This document shows, one piece after another, positions 1 to 8,893 of a DNA stretch of 64,000 bases (its first letter is position 1; each line of letters begins with the position of its first letter). A model generated the notes under the pieces. The model was not told the DNA's origin. It saw only the letters and a list, made by a program, of their open reading frames with translations, and made no database searches. The translations under genes were made by a program, and so were the position numbers. This stretch comes from Ancylobacter sp. SL191 (lineage in GTDB: Bacteria > Pseudomonadota > Alphaproteobacteria > Rhizobiales > Xanthobacteraceae): positions 2,455,001 through 2,519,000 of the forward strand of contig NZ_CP113056.1 in assembly GCF_026625645.1 (NCBI RefSeq), given 5' to 3'.

Positions 1-495
1 AAATACGCCTTCATCAACACGCCGCTGATGGTGCCGGAGATCGTCACCGCCGTGGCGCTGCTGATCGTGTTCTCGCGCATCAAGGTGTGGACCGGCTATT
101 CCGGGCTTGGCTACCTGATCATCGCCCATACCGCCTTCTGCATTCCCTTCGCCTATCTGCCGATCCGCGCGCGTCTGGAGAGCATGGATTCCACGCTGGA
201 GCGCGCGGCGGCCGATCTCTATGCGACGCCGTGGATGGCCTTCCGGCGGGTGACGCTGCCGCTCTTGAGGCCCGGCATCATCGCCGGCTTCATGCTCGCC
301 TTCGTCATCTCGCTGGACGACGTGGTCATCACCGAGTTCGTCAAATCGGGCGGGCAGGACACCCTGCCGACCTACATGCTCGGCCAGATCCGCCGCGCCG
401 TGACCCCCGAGATCAACGCCATCGCCACGGCCTTCCTGGCGCTGTCGGTGGTTCTGGTGACGGCGTTCTTCTTCATCAACCGCCGCAAGACCTAA
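1..495 (+). CDS. potI: Polyamine ABC transporter permease, PotI-like (5' end missing)
   Basis: The reading frame is open from base 1, so the start lies outside the window; 164 residues of the C-terminal part remain. Hydrophobic segments flank an EAA-type cytoplasmic loop (around [20 protein letters not shown]), the site where inner-membrane permeases of the spermidine/putrescine class contact their ATPase. The phrase [10 protein letters not shown] just after the loop is typical of PotC/PotI proteins. A putrescine-type binding protein gene follows 28 bases downstream on the same strand, which supports a Pot-type uptake system; the ATPase and the other permease presumably lie upstream. The exact polyamine cannot be read from this part. 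Confidence 0.85.
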   Translation, partial: KYAFINTPLMVPEIVTAVALLIVFSRIKVWTGYSGLGYLIIAHTAFCIPFAYLPIRARLESMDSTLERAAADLYATPWMAFRRVTLPLLRPGIIAGFMLAFVISLDDVVITEFVKSGGQDTLPTYMLGQIRRAVTPEINAIATAFLALSVVLVTAFFFINRRKT

Positions 496-523
496 CGATC
501 ACGAGACCTTACGGAGACGGAAC

Positions 524-1558
524 ATGAACTGGAAGATGACGGCCGCCTCGGCGGCGTTCGCCCTGCTGGGTCTTGCCGGCAGCGCCGCGGCCGAGGGCAA
601 CCTCAACATCTACAACTGGGGCGACTACACCAGCCCCGAGCTGATCAAGAAGTTCGAGGACCAGTACAAGGTCAAGGTCAGCGTCACCGACTACGATTCG
701 AACGACACGGCGCTGGCCAAGATCCGCGCCGGCGGCCATGGCTTCGACATCGTGGTGCCCTCGGCCAACTACATGCAGATCTGGGTCAAGGAAGGCCTGC
801 TGCTGGAGGCCCGCCCCGACCAGATGTCGAACTTCAAGAATGTCGACGAGCGCTGGGTGAATGTGCCGTGGGATCCGGGCCGTCACTATTCGGTGCCGTG
901 GCAGTGGGGCCTGAGTGGCATCGGCATCAACAAGAAGGTCTATAGCGGCGACATCAACACCTCCGCCATCTTCCTCGATCCGCCGAAGGAGCTCGTCGGC
1001 AAGATCAATGTCGAGCCGGAGATGAACGACGTTCTCTTCGCCACCATCAAATATGTCGGTGGCGACTGGTGCACGGCCGACAAGGCGGTGCTGAAGAAGG
1101 TCCGCGACAAGCTGCTGGAAGCCAAGCCAAAGTGGCTGGCCATGGACTACAGCGTGACCGAGAAGCTGCCCTCGGGCGACTACGCCGCGGTCTATTACTG
1201 GAACGGCGCCATCCTGCGCTCGCGCCTGAAGAACCCGGACATCGCTTTCGGCTATCCGAAGGAAGGCTACCCGGTGTTCATGGACAGCGTGGTGATCCTG
1301 AAGGACGCCAAGAATGTCGAGAACGCCAAGCTGTTCATGAACTTCATCATGGAGCCGGAGAACGCCGCGCTGATCTCGGCCTTCGCCAAATATGCCAACG
1401 GCATCAAGGGATCGGAGAAGTTCTTCCCGGCCGATATGAAGGACGCCCCGGAGCTGACCGTGCCGGCGCAGTTCGAGAAGGCCGGCGAGTTCCTCGCGAG
1501 CTGCCCGCCGGAGGTTTCCGACCTCTATGCGCGCATCTGGACCGATGTGAACAAGTAA
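524..1558 (+). CDS. potF: Periplasmic polyamine-binding protein, PotF/PotD family
   Basis: A 344-residue solute-binding protein with a clear Sec signal peptide (positively charged MNWK, hydrophobic stretch, cleavage near GSAAA-EG). The mature protein begins NLNIYNWGDYTSPELIKKFE, the usual opening of PotD/PotF binding proteins, and length fits the family (about 345-370). It follows the permease with a 28-base gap holding a purine-rich ribosome site, so it is probably the last gene of the transporter operon. It should deliver putrescine or a related polyamine to the membrane permeases. Substrate choice between putrescine and spermidine is not decided by what I can see. Confidence 0.88.
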   Translation: MNWKMTAASAAFALLGLAGSAAAEGNLNIYNWGDYTSPELIKKFEDQYKVKVSVTDYDSNDTALAKIRAGGHGFDIVVPSANYMQIWVKEGLLLEARPDQMSNFKNVDERWVNVPWDPGRHYSVPWQWGLSGIGINKKVYSGDINTSAIFLDPPKELVGKINVEPEMNDVLFATIKYVGGDWCTADKAVLKKVRDKLLEAKPKWLAMDYSVTEKLPSGDYAAVYYWNGAILRSRLKNPDIAFGYPKEGYPVFMDSVVILKDAKNVENAKLFMNFIMEPENAALISAFAKYANGIKGSEKFFPADMKDAPELTVPAQFEKAGEFLASCPPEVSDLYARIWTDVNK

Positions 1559-1572
1559 TACCCACCTGACCA

Positions 1573-1599
1573 ATCCCGGCGGGCTGGGCTCGCCGGGAT
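1573..1599 (+). terminator. Hairpin downstream of the polyamine-binding protein gene
   Basis: Perfect 9-bp inverted repeat (ATCCCGGCG and CGCCGGGAT) around a 9-base loop, 14 bases after the stop codon. No T-run follows, so it is either a weak intrinsic terminator or a 3'-end stabilising hairpin. Confidence 0.5.
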
Positions 1600-1881
1600 C
1601 TCTACCCGATGAGAGCGATCAGGTTGGACCGCTCAACGCTCATTGAGCATCTCGACCATCGAGCGCAGACTCTCGGTCAAGGTGATGAAGCGCGGCCGGA
1701 AGCTTGCTGGCGCCACCAGGGCCGCCAGATGAACCAGCATCAGCGCGAGTTGAAACCGTAGCAGGGTCATCGCAAATCTTCGCCGCGCGCATTCGTGTAC
1801 GCGTATTCTAGTGTAGATTGATCCTGCCCTTAGGCAATGCGTACTACTCCCTGTCGCTTCGGTCGGCTTGTGGACACGCCC
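1600..1881. other. Intergenic region between the polyamine transporter and the amidase
   Basis: Contains only a possible 45-codon minus-strand ORF (1633-1770) and the presumed amidase promoter (AT-richer stretch near 1795-1835). No repeat or RNA gene was recognised. Confidence 0.4.
1633..1770 (-). CDS. Possible small protein of 45 residues
   Basis: ATG at 1770 to a TGA ending at 1633. The product starts with a hydrophobic helix of about 20 residues (MTLLRFQLALMLVHLAALVA) followed by a short basic and polar tail, as in single-pass small membrane proteins. No good Shine-Dalgarno sequence is visible and I recognise no family. It fills an otherwise empty gap, but a chance ORF in GC-rich DNA is quite possible. 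Confidence 0.25.
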   Translation of the reverse strand: MTLLRFQLALMLVHLAALVAPASFRPRFITLTESLRSMVEMLNER

Positions 1882-3294
1882 ATGTCACTGATGGACCTCA
1901 CGGCCAGCGAGTTGTCGCGCCTCATCGCCACCCGCGAGGTGCGTCCGTCGGAGGTGATGGCCGCCTATCTCGATCGTCTACTGGCAAATGATACCATCAA
2001 CGCCATCGTCGCCCCGCGCGACCCGGATGTGCTGATGGACGAGGCCCGCGCCGCCGACGAGGCCGCGCCGCGTGGCTGGCTGCATGGCCTTCCGCATGCG
2101 GTGAAGGATCTGGTGGCGGTGCGCGGGCTGCGCACGACCTATGGCTCGCCGCTCCACCGCGACCATGTGCCGGCGGCGGACGATCTCGTCGCCGCCCGGC
2201 TGCGCGCGGCCGGGGCGATCTTCACCGGCAAGACCAACACGCCGGAATGGGGCCATGGCAGCCACAGCTTCAATCCCGTCTACGGCGTGACGCGTAATCC
2301 GTATGATATTACCCGCGCGGCGGGCGGCTCCTCAGGCGGGGCGGCGGCGGCGCTGGCGGCGCGGCTGGTGCCGGTCGCCGATGGCTCGGACATGATGGGC
2401 AGCCTGCGCAACCCTGCCGCCTTTTGCAATGTCTATGGCTTCCGGCCAAGCTGGGGCCTCGTTCCCGCCGATGCGGAGGGCGAGACCTTCATGGCGACCA
2501 TGGCGACCGACGGGCCGATGGGGCGCACGGTGGAGGATGTCGCCCGGCTTCTGGAAACGCTGTCCGGCGAGAACCCCGCCGCGCCTTTCCCGCGCCCGGC
2601 CTTCCGTTATGAGCCGGGGCCTCCGGCCGATCTCACCGGCCTTCGGGTCGGCTGGCTCGGCGACTGGGGCGGGGCCTACCCGTGCGAGCCCGGCATTCTC
2701 GATCTCTGCCGGCAAGGTCTCGAGGTGCTTGAGCAACTCGGCGCCACGATCGACGACGTGCCGCCGCCTTTCCCCGCCGAGGAACTGTGGACGGCCTGGA
2801 TCCACCTGCGGGGCTTCCTCAATGCCGGCGGCAAGGGTGCGCTCTGGGTGGACCCCGACAAGCGGGCGCTGCTGAAGCCGGAGACGGTGTGGGAAATCGA
2901 GTTCGGACGCGGCGTGACGGCTGCTGACGCCTATGCGGCGAGCCTTATCCGCTCGCGCTGGTATCATGTCGCCTCAACACTGTTCGACACCTATGACCTG
3001 CTGGTGATGCCCTCGGCGCAGGTCTGGCCCTTCCCGGCGGACTGGCGCTGGCCGCGGGACATCAATGGCCGGGCGATGGACACCTATCACCGCTGGATGG
3101 AGGTGGTGGTGCCGGTCAGCCTCATCGGCCTGCCGTCCCTCGCCGTGCCCTGCGGTTTCGGCGATCAGGGGCTGCCAATGGGGATGCAGCTCATCGGACG
3201 CGCGGGCACGGACGCCCGCGTGCTGGCGACGGGTGAAGCCTATCATCAGGCGACGCACTGGCCGCAGCGCCGGCCGCCGGTTCTCACCGCCTAG
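1882..3294 (+). CDS. Amidase (amidase signature family)
   Basis: 470 residues from the ATG at 1882; an in-frame ATG at 1837 would add 15 residues of unlikely sequence. The Ser-cisSer-Lys triad of amidase-signature enzymes is visible: Lys75 (HAVKDL), the GGSSGG loop at 148-153, and the probable nucleophile Ser174 in GSLRNPA. Family members hydrolyse carboxylic amides to acid and ammonia. Length is normal for AtzF/GatA-like amidases, but there are no GatB or GatC genes nearby, so a catabolic amidase is more likely than a Gln-tRNA amidotransferase. The gene stands alone between the polyamine transporter and tRNA-Met; substrate unknown. Confidence 0.85.
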   Translation: MSLMDLTASELSRLIATREVRPSEVMAAYLDRLLANDTINAIVAPRDPDVLMDEARAADEAAPRGWLHGLPHAVKDLVAVRGLRTTYGSPLHRDHVPAADDLVAARLRAAGAIFTGKTNTPEWGHGSHSFNPVYGVTRNPYDITRAAGGSSGGAAAALAARLVPVADGSDMMGSLRNPAAFCNVYGFRPSWGLVPADAEGETFMATMATDGPMGRTVEDVARLLETLSGENPAAPFPRPAFRYEPGPPADLTGLRVGWLGDWGGAYPCEPGILDLCRQGLEVLEQLGATIDDVPPPFPAEELWTAWIHLRGFLNAGGKGALWVDPDKRALLKPETVWEIEFGRGVTAADAYAASLIRSRWYHVASTLFDTYDLLVMPSAQVWPFPADWRWPRDINGRAMDTYHRWMEVVVPVSLIGLPSLAVPCGFGDQGLPMGMQLIGRAGTDARVLATGEAYHQATHWPQRRPPVLTA

Positions 3295-3330
3295 AACCGT
3301 TCGCCGCGCGGCGTAACGTGCAGTCAAAGC

Positions 3331-3352
3331 ACCGGCGCCCCTTGGGGCCGGT
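3331..3352 (+). terminator. Probable terminator after the amidase gene
   Basis: ACCGG and CCCC pair with GGGG and CCGGT around a TT loop, with a two-base bulge, 36 bases after the amidase stop; followed by TGTCT rather than a clean T-run. Confidence 0.4.
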
Positions 3353-3390
3353 TGTCTCTATCGTCTGACTTAATGGAACTCTGCGAGAAG

Positions 3391-3467
3391 TGGTAGCGGG
3401 AGAGGGACTTGAACCCCCGACCCCAGGATTATGATTCCCGTGCTCTAACCAGCTGAGCTACCCCGCC
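3391..3467 (-). tRNA. tRNA-Met (anticodon CAT)
   Basis: On the minus strand the 77-base gene begins GGCGGGGTAGCTCAGCTGG and ends with an encoded CCA (complement of 3391-3393). The acceptor stem pairs with G-U at both ends, the D arm reads GCTC...GAGC, the anticodon stem is CGGGA/TCCTG around loop ATCATAA, and the T arm contains GGTTCAAGTCC. The CAT anticodon and the lack of a mismatched 1-72 C-A pair fit an elongator Met tRNA rather than an initiator. Confidence 0.95.
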
Positions 3468-3575
3468 ACACGCCCGGCCCGGAGGCCGTTCGCAGAGTGG
3501 CGCGATATAAGGAAGGGTGCCGGACGGTGTCAAGGCGGCAGGTGCGCGAGGTGGGCTCTTTCCTCAGAACTTGCC

Positions 3576-4034
3576 TCACCAGTGCGCCGCCGGCGGTGAG
3601 TTGGTGATGACTTCGTGGATGCGCCGCCGCGTCGGGGCGGTCGTCGCCTCCGGCAGGCGATCCGGCGGGAAGACGCCGATCTCGGCGATTTCCCGACTCG
3701 GAGGTGGCATGACACCTCTGTCGAACTGCTCGACGACATAGACCGCGACATGGTCACGCCGGGCGAGGTTGCGGTTGAGCAGCAGGCCATGCAGGCGCGG
3801 CCGACTGAGCGTGAGGATGCCGGTTTCCTCGCGCAGCTCGCGCGCCAGCGCTTCCTCCGCCGTCTCGCCGACCTCGACCCCGCCGCCGGGCAGATGCCAG
3901 CCCGGCACATAGCCGTGGCGCACCAGCAGGATGGCGCCGGCCTCGTCGATCACCAGCGCTTTTACCCCGAGCGTCATGCCGCGCGTCAGCCGCCCCCAGC
4001 CATGTACCATCCGGGTGAAAAGACGCGGTCCCAT
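3576..4034 (-). CDS. Nudix hydrolase
   Basis: 152 residues from the ATG at 4034; an upstream in-frame ATG at 4076 is also possible and neither has a strong ribosome site. The Nudix box is intact: [20 protein letters not shown] followed by ETG, the Mg-binding helix that cleaves nucleoside diphosphates linked to another moiety. The N-terminus ([16 protein letters not shown]) resembles small alphaproteobacterial Nudix proteins of unknown substrate. The gene is divergent from the metallophosphoesterase gene with a short shared gap, and its 3' end faces tRNA-Met. Confidence 0.85.
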   Translation of the reverse strand: MGPRLFTRMVHGWGRLTRGMTLGVKALVIDEAGAILLVRHGYVPGWHLPGGGVEVGETAEEALARELREETGILTLSRPRLHGLLLNRNLARRDHVAVYVVEQFDRGVMPPPSREIAEIGVFPPDRLPEATTAPTRRRIHEVITNSPPAAHW

Positions 4035-4106
4035 GCCGGGCTTTTGCACGGAAGGCGTGTCCGCGCCGCATTCCATCGCGGCGCTGGGGCTGATAAGGAG
4101 ACCCCC

Positions 4107-5036
4107 GTGTTTGTCCTCGCTCATCTCACCGACGCCCATCTTGGTCCGCTGCCGCGCGCCCGCTTCGCCGAGCTCGCCGGCAAGCGCGCCCTTGGCGTGC
4201 TCAACTGGCGGCGCGGCCGCCAGCACCGCTTCAATGTCGCCACCATCGACCTGCTGGTGGCCGACATCAAGGCGATGGCGCCGGACCATATCGCGGTCAC
4301 CGGCGATCTGGTGAATGTCGGTCTGGCCGCCGAATTCGCCACCGGGCTCAACTTTCTGAAATCGCTGGGCGAGGGGCATGATGTTACCGTCGTGCCCGGT
4401 AATCACGACGCCTATGTCCGCTCCACCGCGCATCACTCGCTGCTGAACTGGGGCGACTATATGCGCGGTGACGGCGTGAATGGCGACGTGACCGACGAGA
4501 GCGCCTTTCCCTTTATCCGCCGGCGCGAGGGCGTGGCACTGATCGGTGTCTCCACCGCCATTCCCACCCGGCCCTTCATGGCGACCGGCAAGGTCGGCCG
4601 GGAGCAGCGCGAGCGCCTGGCGCAGGCGCTGGAGCAGCTCGGGGCGGAGGGGATGTTCCGCGTGGTATTGATACACCACCCGCCCTGCGGCATCCGCGCC
4701 GGCCACAAGCGGCTGATCGACGAGACCGAAGTTCGCGCCGTGCTCGCCCGCTATGGTGCGGAGCTGGTGATCTGCGGCCACGACCATGTGCCGATGGTCG
4801 AGATGCTGCCGGGTCCGAATGGTGGTCTGATACCGGTCGTCGAGGCGCCGTCCTTCGCGGCCGGGCCGGAAGACCGGCACTGGCCGGGCGGCTATCATCT
4901 CTACCGGATCGAGCGGGTGGCGGATGCGCCGTTTCCCTGGCGCTGCTCTCTGGAGTCGCGCGGTTTCCAGCGCGGCGAGGTGGCGGTGGATACCCGCACA
5001 CGGCGCGTGCTGAGCGGCTCGCTCAGCGCAGGCTGA
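4107..5036 (+). CDS. Calcineurin-like metallophosphoesterase
   Basis: 309 residues starting at a GTG (4107), chosen because AAGGAG lies six bases upstream and the product then begins with the metal-binding motif. All signature motifs are present: TDAHLG near the N-terminus, GDLVNVG, PGNHDAY, and CGHDHVP near the C-terminus, giving the two-metal site of the calcineurin-like fold. Family members act as 3',5'-cyclic nucleotide phosphodiesterases or other phosphoesterases; the substrate cannot be assigned. Its stop overlaps the convergent hypothetical gene by 14 bases. Confidence 0.85.
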   Translation: MFVLAHLTDAHLGPLPRARFAELAGKRALGVLNWRRGRQHRFNVATIDLLVADIKAMAPDHIAVTGDLVNVGLAAEFATGLNFLKSLGEGHDVTVVPGNHDAYVRSTAHHSLLNWGDYMRGDGVNGDVTDESAFPFIRRREGVALIGVSTAIPTRPFMATGKVGREQRERLAQALEQLGAEGMFRVVLIHHPPCGIRAGHKRLIDETEVRAVLARYGAELVICGHDHVPMVEMLPGPNGGLIPVVEAPSFAAGPEDRHWPGGYHLYRIERVADAPFPWRCSLESRGFQRGEVAVDTRTRRVLSGSLSAG

Positions 5037-5637
5037 CGGGCAGGCCGTAGAGCGCCGACAGGCCGATCGCGGCGACGGCGCCGAGCACGAGACCCAGCAG
5101 GAACATACCGAATCGCCCGCGCGGCGCATCTCGCTGCCCCAGCGGTGCCTCCGGCGCAGCCGGGGCAGGGTGGTGCGGCGCCGGATGGGCGATCGGCTCG
5201 GCCTCGGACGGCGCGAGGGTAGAGACCATGGCCTGCTCGCGGGCGATCAGCCGACGGGCAACGTAACGCGTTACCGCGTCAACGATATCATTCGGATTGG
5301 TGCTCTCGGCCAGCACGCGGCGGCCGGCGCGGGTGTCCTGCAGGAAGCGGAAGGTGCGCCGGTCGCGCCCCAGCGCCACATGGGCGACCATGTCGACGAA
5401 AAGGCGCGGCGTCTCGCCCGGCATCAGGCCGCGATCGAACAGATCGGCATGGTCGAGCGGCACGTCCTCGAAGATCGGGTCCAGCATCTCGTTGAGCATG
5501 GACAGCCGCGCGAGGCTGGCGTCGCGCAGTTCCACGATCACGCCCGAGCGTTCGGCCGCCTCGATCCGCGCGGCGCGGATGGCCTCGCGCAGGGAGAGGC
5601 CGGGCGTGTCGCCGCCGTGGCGCTCGCTGTCGTCCAT
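5023..5637 (-). CDS. Hypothetical protein with C-terminal membrane anchor
   Basis: 204 residues from the ATG at 5637, preceded by a GGGGACAGG ribosome-site-like stretch; a TTG at 5649 in the same frame is less likely. The N-terminal two thirds are charged and helical, then comes a Pro/Ala-rich linker ([15 protein letters not shown]) and a C-terminal transmembrane helix ([20 protein letters not shown]) with a very short tail. This suggests a tail-anchored cytoplasmic domain. I do not recognise a family. The gene is convergent with the phosphoesterase gene and overlaps its last 14 bases. Confidence 0.7.
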   Translation of the reverse strand: MDDSERHGGDTPGLSLREAIRAARIEAAERSGVIVELRDASLARLSMLNEMLDPIFEDVPLDHADLFDRGLMPGETPRLFVDMVAHVALGRDRRTFRFLQDTRAGRRVLAESTNPNDIVDAVTRYVARRLIAREQAMVSTLAPSEAEPIAHPAPHHPAPAAPEAPLGQRDAPRGRFGMFLLGLVLGAVAAIGLSALYGLPVSLR

Positions 5638-5785
5638 GCCTGTCCCCAACCCCGTTTCCGCCGCCTCGCCCGTCCTGTCGGTGCCCGCAGCAGGGGAGAG
5701 TGTACCCCCGCCGGGTTAATGCGTCGTTGGGCCTCGCTTGGGGATTCGCGGCTGCACGGGACCGCGCGAGAGGCTATGAAGCGGC

Positions 5786-6895
5786 ATGGCGCAACGTTTC
5801 GAGATTCCCCCCGGTGTGGTCGCGGTCGCGGATTACGAGCCGCTGGCGCGCGAGTGCCTGTCGCCGGCGGCGTTCGCCTATTACAGCGGCGGGGCGGCGG
5901 ATGAGCTGACGGTTGGCTGGAACCGCGAGGCGTTCGACCGGGTGAAGCTGCGCCCGCGCGTGCTCACCGATTTCGCCGGCGGCGGTACTATGTTGACGCT
6001 GTTCGGCCAAAGCTTCGAACACCCCATCCTGCTCGCCCCCACCGCCCATCACGGCCTCGCTTTGCCGGAGGCGGAGATCGCCACCGTTATCGGCGCGGCG
6101 GGCGCGCGGGCGGGGATGGTGGTGAGCACCGAGGCCGATGTGACGCTGGAAGAGATCGCCCAGGCGGCGCGCACGCCGCTGTGGTTCCAGCTCTATGTCC
6201 AGCATGACCGCGCCTTCACGCAGGCGCTGGTGCGCCGGGCCGAGGCGGCGGGCTATGGCGCGCTGGTGGTGACGGTGGATGCGCCGATCCATGCCTTCCG
6301 CAACCGCGAGCAGCGGGCGGGCTATGTGCCGCCCAAGCTCTCTGAGCATGCCAATCTGCGCGGGCTGCACACGCGCCATATCGCGGCGGCGGAGCTCGGC
6401 GAAAGCCTGATGTTTCGCGGCTTTCTCGATGTCACCGCGCGCTGGGACGACATCGCCCGGCTGCGCGAATGGACGCGTTTGCCGTTGATTCTCAAGGGTG
6501 TCATGACGCCGGAGGATGCCGAGCGGGCGCTGGCGCTGGGGGTGGACGGCCTCATCGTTTCCAACCATGGCGGGCGGGTGCTGGACAGCGTGCCGGCCAC
6601 GCTCGACGTGCTGCCCGCCATCGCCCGCACGGTGGCCGGGCGGGTGCCGGTGCTGCTCGATGGCGGAATCCGGCGCGGCACGGATGTGTTGAAGGCGCTG
6701 GCGCTGGGGGCGAGCGCGGTGCTGGTCGGGCGGCCTTATCTGTACGGCCTGGCGGTCGCCGGGCCGGCGGGCGTGGCGCATGTGCTGCATCTGCTGCGCA
6801 GCGAGTTCGAGATCGCCATGGTGCTGACCGGCTGCGCCACGCTGGCCGATATCGGGTCGCAGGTAATATGGAACCGCGAAGGCGGCGGCGCCTAG
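5786..6895 (+). CDS. FMN-dependent alpha-hydroxyacid oxidase/dehydrogenase
   Basis: 369 residues, the normal length for the (S)-2-hydroxy-acid oxidase family (glycolate oxidase, lactate oxidase, LldD). It shows the family landmarks: YYSGGAADE near the N-terminus, WFQLYVQ, LILKGV with the FMN-contacting Lys, the SNHGGRVLD loop with the catalytic His and substrate-binding Arg, and LLDGGIRRGTDVLKALALGA binding the FMN phosphate. It oxidises a 2-hydroxy acid to the 2-oxo acid, passing electrons to oxygen or the respiratory chain. The substrate is unresolved. The stop overlaps the convergent PPOX-fold gene by four bases. Confidence 0.85.
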   Translation: MAQRFEIPPGVVAVADYEPLARECLSPAAFAYYSGGAADELTVGWNREAFDRVKLRPRVLTDFAGGGTMLTLFGQSFEHPILLAPTAHHGLALPEAEIATVIGAAGARAGMVVSTEADVTLEEIAQAARTPLWFQLYVQHDRAFTQALVRRAEAAGYGALVVTVDAPIHAFRNREQRAGYVPPKLSEHANLRGLHTRHIAAAELGESLMFRGFLDVTARWDDIARLREWTRLPLILKGVMTPEDAERALALGVDGLIVSNHGGRVLDSVPATLDVLPAIARTVAGRVPVLLDGGIRRGTDVLKALALGASAVLVGRPYLYGLAVAGPAGVAHVLHLLRSEFEIAMVLTGCATLADIGSQVIWNREGGGA

Positions 6896-7500
6896 TAGAG
6901 CGTCGCCTTGTAGCGTTCCAGCATTTCCGCCTGCGTCTCGGCAGTGGCGAGGCCGAGCTGGTCGCGCAGCATTTCGCCCATGCTGGGCAGGCTCGCGCGG
7001 TCGATCTGGCGCGCCGGATCCCAGGCGCCGGAGCGCATGAACGCCTTGGCGCAGTGCAGATAGGCTTCCTCGACGGTGACGCGCAGCACGGTCGCCGGCG
7101 GCCTCTCGCCCACGGCGAAACGGGCCAGCAGATCGGCATCGTCGCGGATCTCGGCGCGGCCGTTCACCCGCAGCGTCTCGTCGACGCCGGGGATGAGGAA
7201 TAAGAGGCCAATGGCCGGGTTGGTCAGCAGATTGGTAAGCGTATCCAGACGGTTATTGCCCGGCCGGTCAGGGATGAGCAGCGTGCGCTCATCCTCGACC
7301 CCGACAAAGCCGACGGCGTCGCCGCGCGGGGTGACATCGGCCCGCCCGTCGCTGCCGAAGCTGGCCATCATGACCAGCGGCGAGAGCCCGATGAAGCGGC
7401 GGCCATGGCCGTCCAGCAGCGGAAGAACCTTGAGCCGGCTGCGCTCGCGCACGGGTGGGTAGAGCGCGCGCAGCGCGTCGAGCGAGGTGATGGCGGCCAT
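6892..7500 (-). CDS. PPOX-fold FMN-binding protein (pyridoxamine 5'-phosphate oxidase-like)
   Basis: 202 residues. The split-barrel pattern is visible as PLVMMASFGSDGRADVTPRG, then DRPGNNRLDTLTNLL, LLFLIPGVDETLRVNGRA and a C-terminal HCAKAFMRSGAWDP motif, all typical of the FMN-binding protein family often labelled MSMEG_1061-like. Most such proteins are flavin- or F420-dependent reductases of unknown substrate; this is not a classical PdxH. It is convergent with the hydroxyacid oxidase gene and sits 29 bases downstream of phnF on the same strand, so it could be co-transcribed with phnF. Confidence 0.75.
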   Translation of the reverse strand: MAAITSLDALRALYPPVRERSRLKVLPLLDGHGRRFIGLSPLVMMASFGSDGRADVTPRGDAVGFVGVEDERTLLIPDRPGNNRLDTLTNLLTNPAIGLLFLIPGVDETLRVNGRAEIRDDADLLARFAVGERPPATVLRVTVEEAYLHCAKAFMRSGAWDPARQIDRASLPSMGEMLRDQLGLATAETQAEMLERYKATLY

Positions 7501-7529
7501 ATGCGGCTCCTCTAAGGCTCTGACAGAGA

Positions 7530-8324
7530 TCAGCTTTTGATGACGAGCTGTACACGGTCCGCCGCGAAAGAGGCACGCGAAAACTGGATCGGCCGGCGCC
7601 GCGCATCGCCGTTTACCGCCTCCACCACCATGACGGTGCGACCCATGGGGAGGCTGAGCAGGTGGCGCTCCTTCTCGTCCGCCGGGCGCGCGGTGATGCG
7701 GGTTTCCAGCCGGCGGTAATCGCCGAGGCCGAGCGTCTCCAGCGCCCGCGTCACCGAGCCGGTGGCGGCGACCAGCAGATCGAGATCGCAGCAGGAGGTA
7801 GCTTCATACCAATGCGTGCCATAGGTGATGGGCACGCCGTCGGCCTCGCGCAGCATCTCGATGCGCAGCACTTCGGCGCCCGGCGGAAGCTTGAGCGCGC
7901 TGGCGATGTCCGGTGACGCAATCTCGACCTGCGAGGCGACGAGGCGCCCGCTGGGGGCGCGGCCTTCGCCGGAAACGATCTCGGAGAAGCGGGTGCGCGG
8001 GCCGATCGGGTAGCGGATCGGCGGCTCCTTCACGAAGGTGCCACGCCCCGGCGTCGCCTCGATAAGTCCTTGTTCCGCAAGGGTTGAGAGGGCGCGGCGC
8101 AGCGTGTGGCGGTTCACGCCGAAGCGCTCGGCCAGCTCCATTTCGGTCGGCAGGCGGGTGCCCGGCGCGAGCCGCCCTTCGGTGATGTCGGCCTCGATGC
8201 GCTCGACGATCTGCTTCCACAGCGAAATACCGGTGCCACGGGCGACATCGGCCGCCGCCGCCGCCTCGGAGCCCGCCTCCCGCGTCATCGCGCTGTCGTC
8301 GCTGCCGGCCATGATCTTCGACAT
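7530..8324 (-). CDS. phnF: PhnF, GntR-family repressor of phosphonate utilisation
   Basis: 264 residues. An N-terminal winged helix of the GntR/HutC type spans about residues 33-100 (LWKQIVERIEADITEGRLAP, then RFGVNRHTLRRALSTL), followed by a UTRA effector domain (about 115-260). An N-terminal extension of about 30 residues is Ala-rich. PhnF proteins repress C-P lyase genes until the inducer is bound. The gene is divergent from phnG and a palindromic operator lies between them, so it probably controls both itself and the phn operon. Confidence 0.9.
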   Translation of the reverse strand: MSKIMAGSDDSAMTREAGSEAAAAADVARGTGISLWKQIVERIEADITEGRLAPGTRLPTEMELAERFGVNRHTLRRALSTLAEQGLIEATPGRGTFVKEPPIRYPIGPRTRFSEIVSGEGRAPSGRLVASQVEIASPDIASALKLPPGAEVLRIEMLREADGVPITYGTHWYEATSCCDLDLLVAATGSVTRALETLGLGDYRRLETRITARPADEKERHLLSLPMGRTVMVVEAVNGDARRRPIQFSRASFAADRVQLVIKS

Positions 8325-8347
8325 CGGGTCAGAACCGCTCTTGCCTA

Positions 8348-8369
8348 TTTGTATAGATCATTATACAAA
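8348..8369. promoter_or_regulatory. Putative PhnF operator
   Basis: Perfect inverted repeat: TTTGTATA (8348-8355), spacer GATCAT, TATACAAA (8362-8369). It lies 23 bases upstream of the phnF start and 58 bases upstream of phnG, where a HutC-type GntR repressor would be expected to bind and overlap both promoters. No PHO box was recognised in the gap. Confidence 0.75.
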
Positions 8370-8427
8370 CTCGCCGGCAAGTAAACCCGTTTCTTGGCGG
8401 CTCTCTTAAGGGGAGCTGAAGGCGGCG

Positions 8428-8892
8428 ATGGAAAAATCCCTGAACGACTTCAACGATGTAGCGGCGCGGCCGGCTGTCATGGCGGTGCTGGCGCGGGCGA
8501 GTTTCGCCGAGCTGGCGGATGCTCTCGCCGCTCTCGATCCGGTGCCGGCGGCGCGGGATCTGCGCCCGCCAGAGACCGGGCTGGTGATGCTGCGCGGGCG
8601 GACCGGCGGCGATGGCGCGCCGTTCAATCTCGGCGAGGCGACGGTGAGCCGGGCGACGGTGCGGCTCGAGAGTGGAGCGGTAGGATTTTGCTACCGGCTG
8701 GGCCGCGATGTCCGGGCCGCCCGCGTGGCGGCGTTGATCGACGCGCTCTGGCAGGAGGCGCCGCGCCGGGCGGCGGTGGATGCCGCGCTTGCCCCGGTGA
8801 CGGCGCGCCTGGCCGCCGAGGATGCGGCGGTGCGCACGGAGACCGCGGCCACCAAGGTCGACTTCTTCACCCTGGTGCGCGGCGAGGATTGA
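8428..8892 (+). CDS. phnG: PhnG, C-P lyase core complex subunit
   Basis: 154 residues, standard PhnG length. Characteristic segments include RPETG-like LRPPETGLVMLRGRTGG, FNLGEATVSRATVRL and GFCYRLGRDVRAARVAALID. With PhnH, PhnI and PhnJ it forms the core complex that converts an alkylphosphonate and ATP to the ribose 1-alkylphosphonate triphosphate and then cleaves the C-P bond. It is the first gene of the operon, starting 103 bases from phnF; phnH follows after one base. Confidence 0.93.
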   Translation: MEKSLNDFNDVAARPAVMAVLARASFAELADALAALDPVPAARDLRPPETGLVMLRGRTGGDGAPFNLGEATVSRATVRLESGAVGFCYRLGRDVRAARVAALIDALWQEAPRRAAVDAALAPVTARLAAEDAAVRTETAATKVDFFTLVRGED

Positions 8893-8893
8893 T

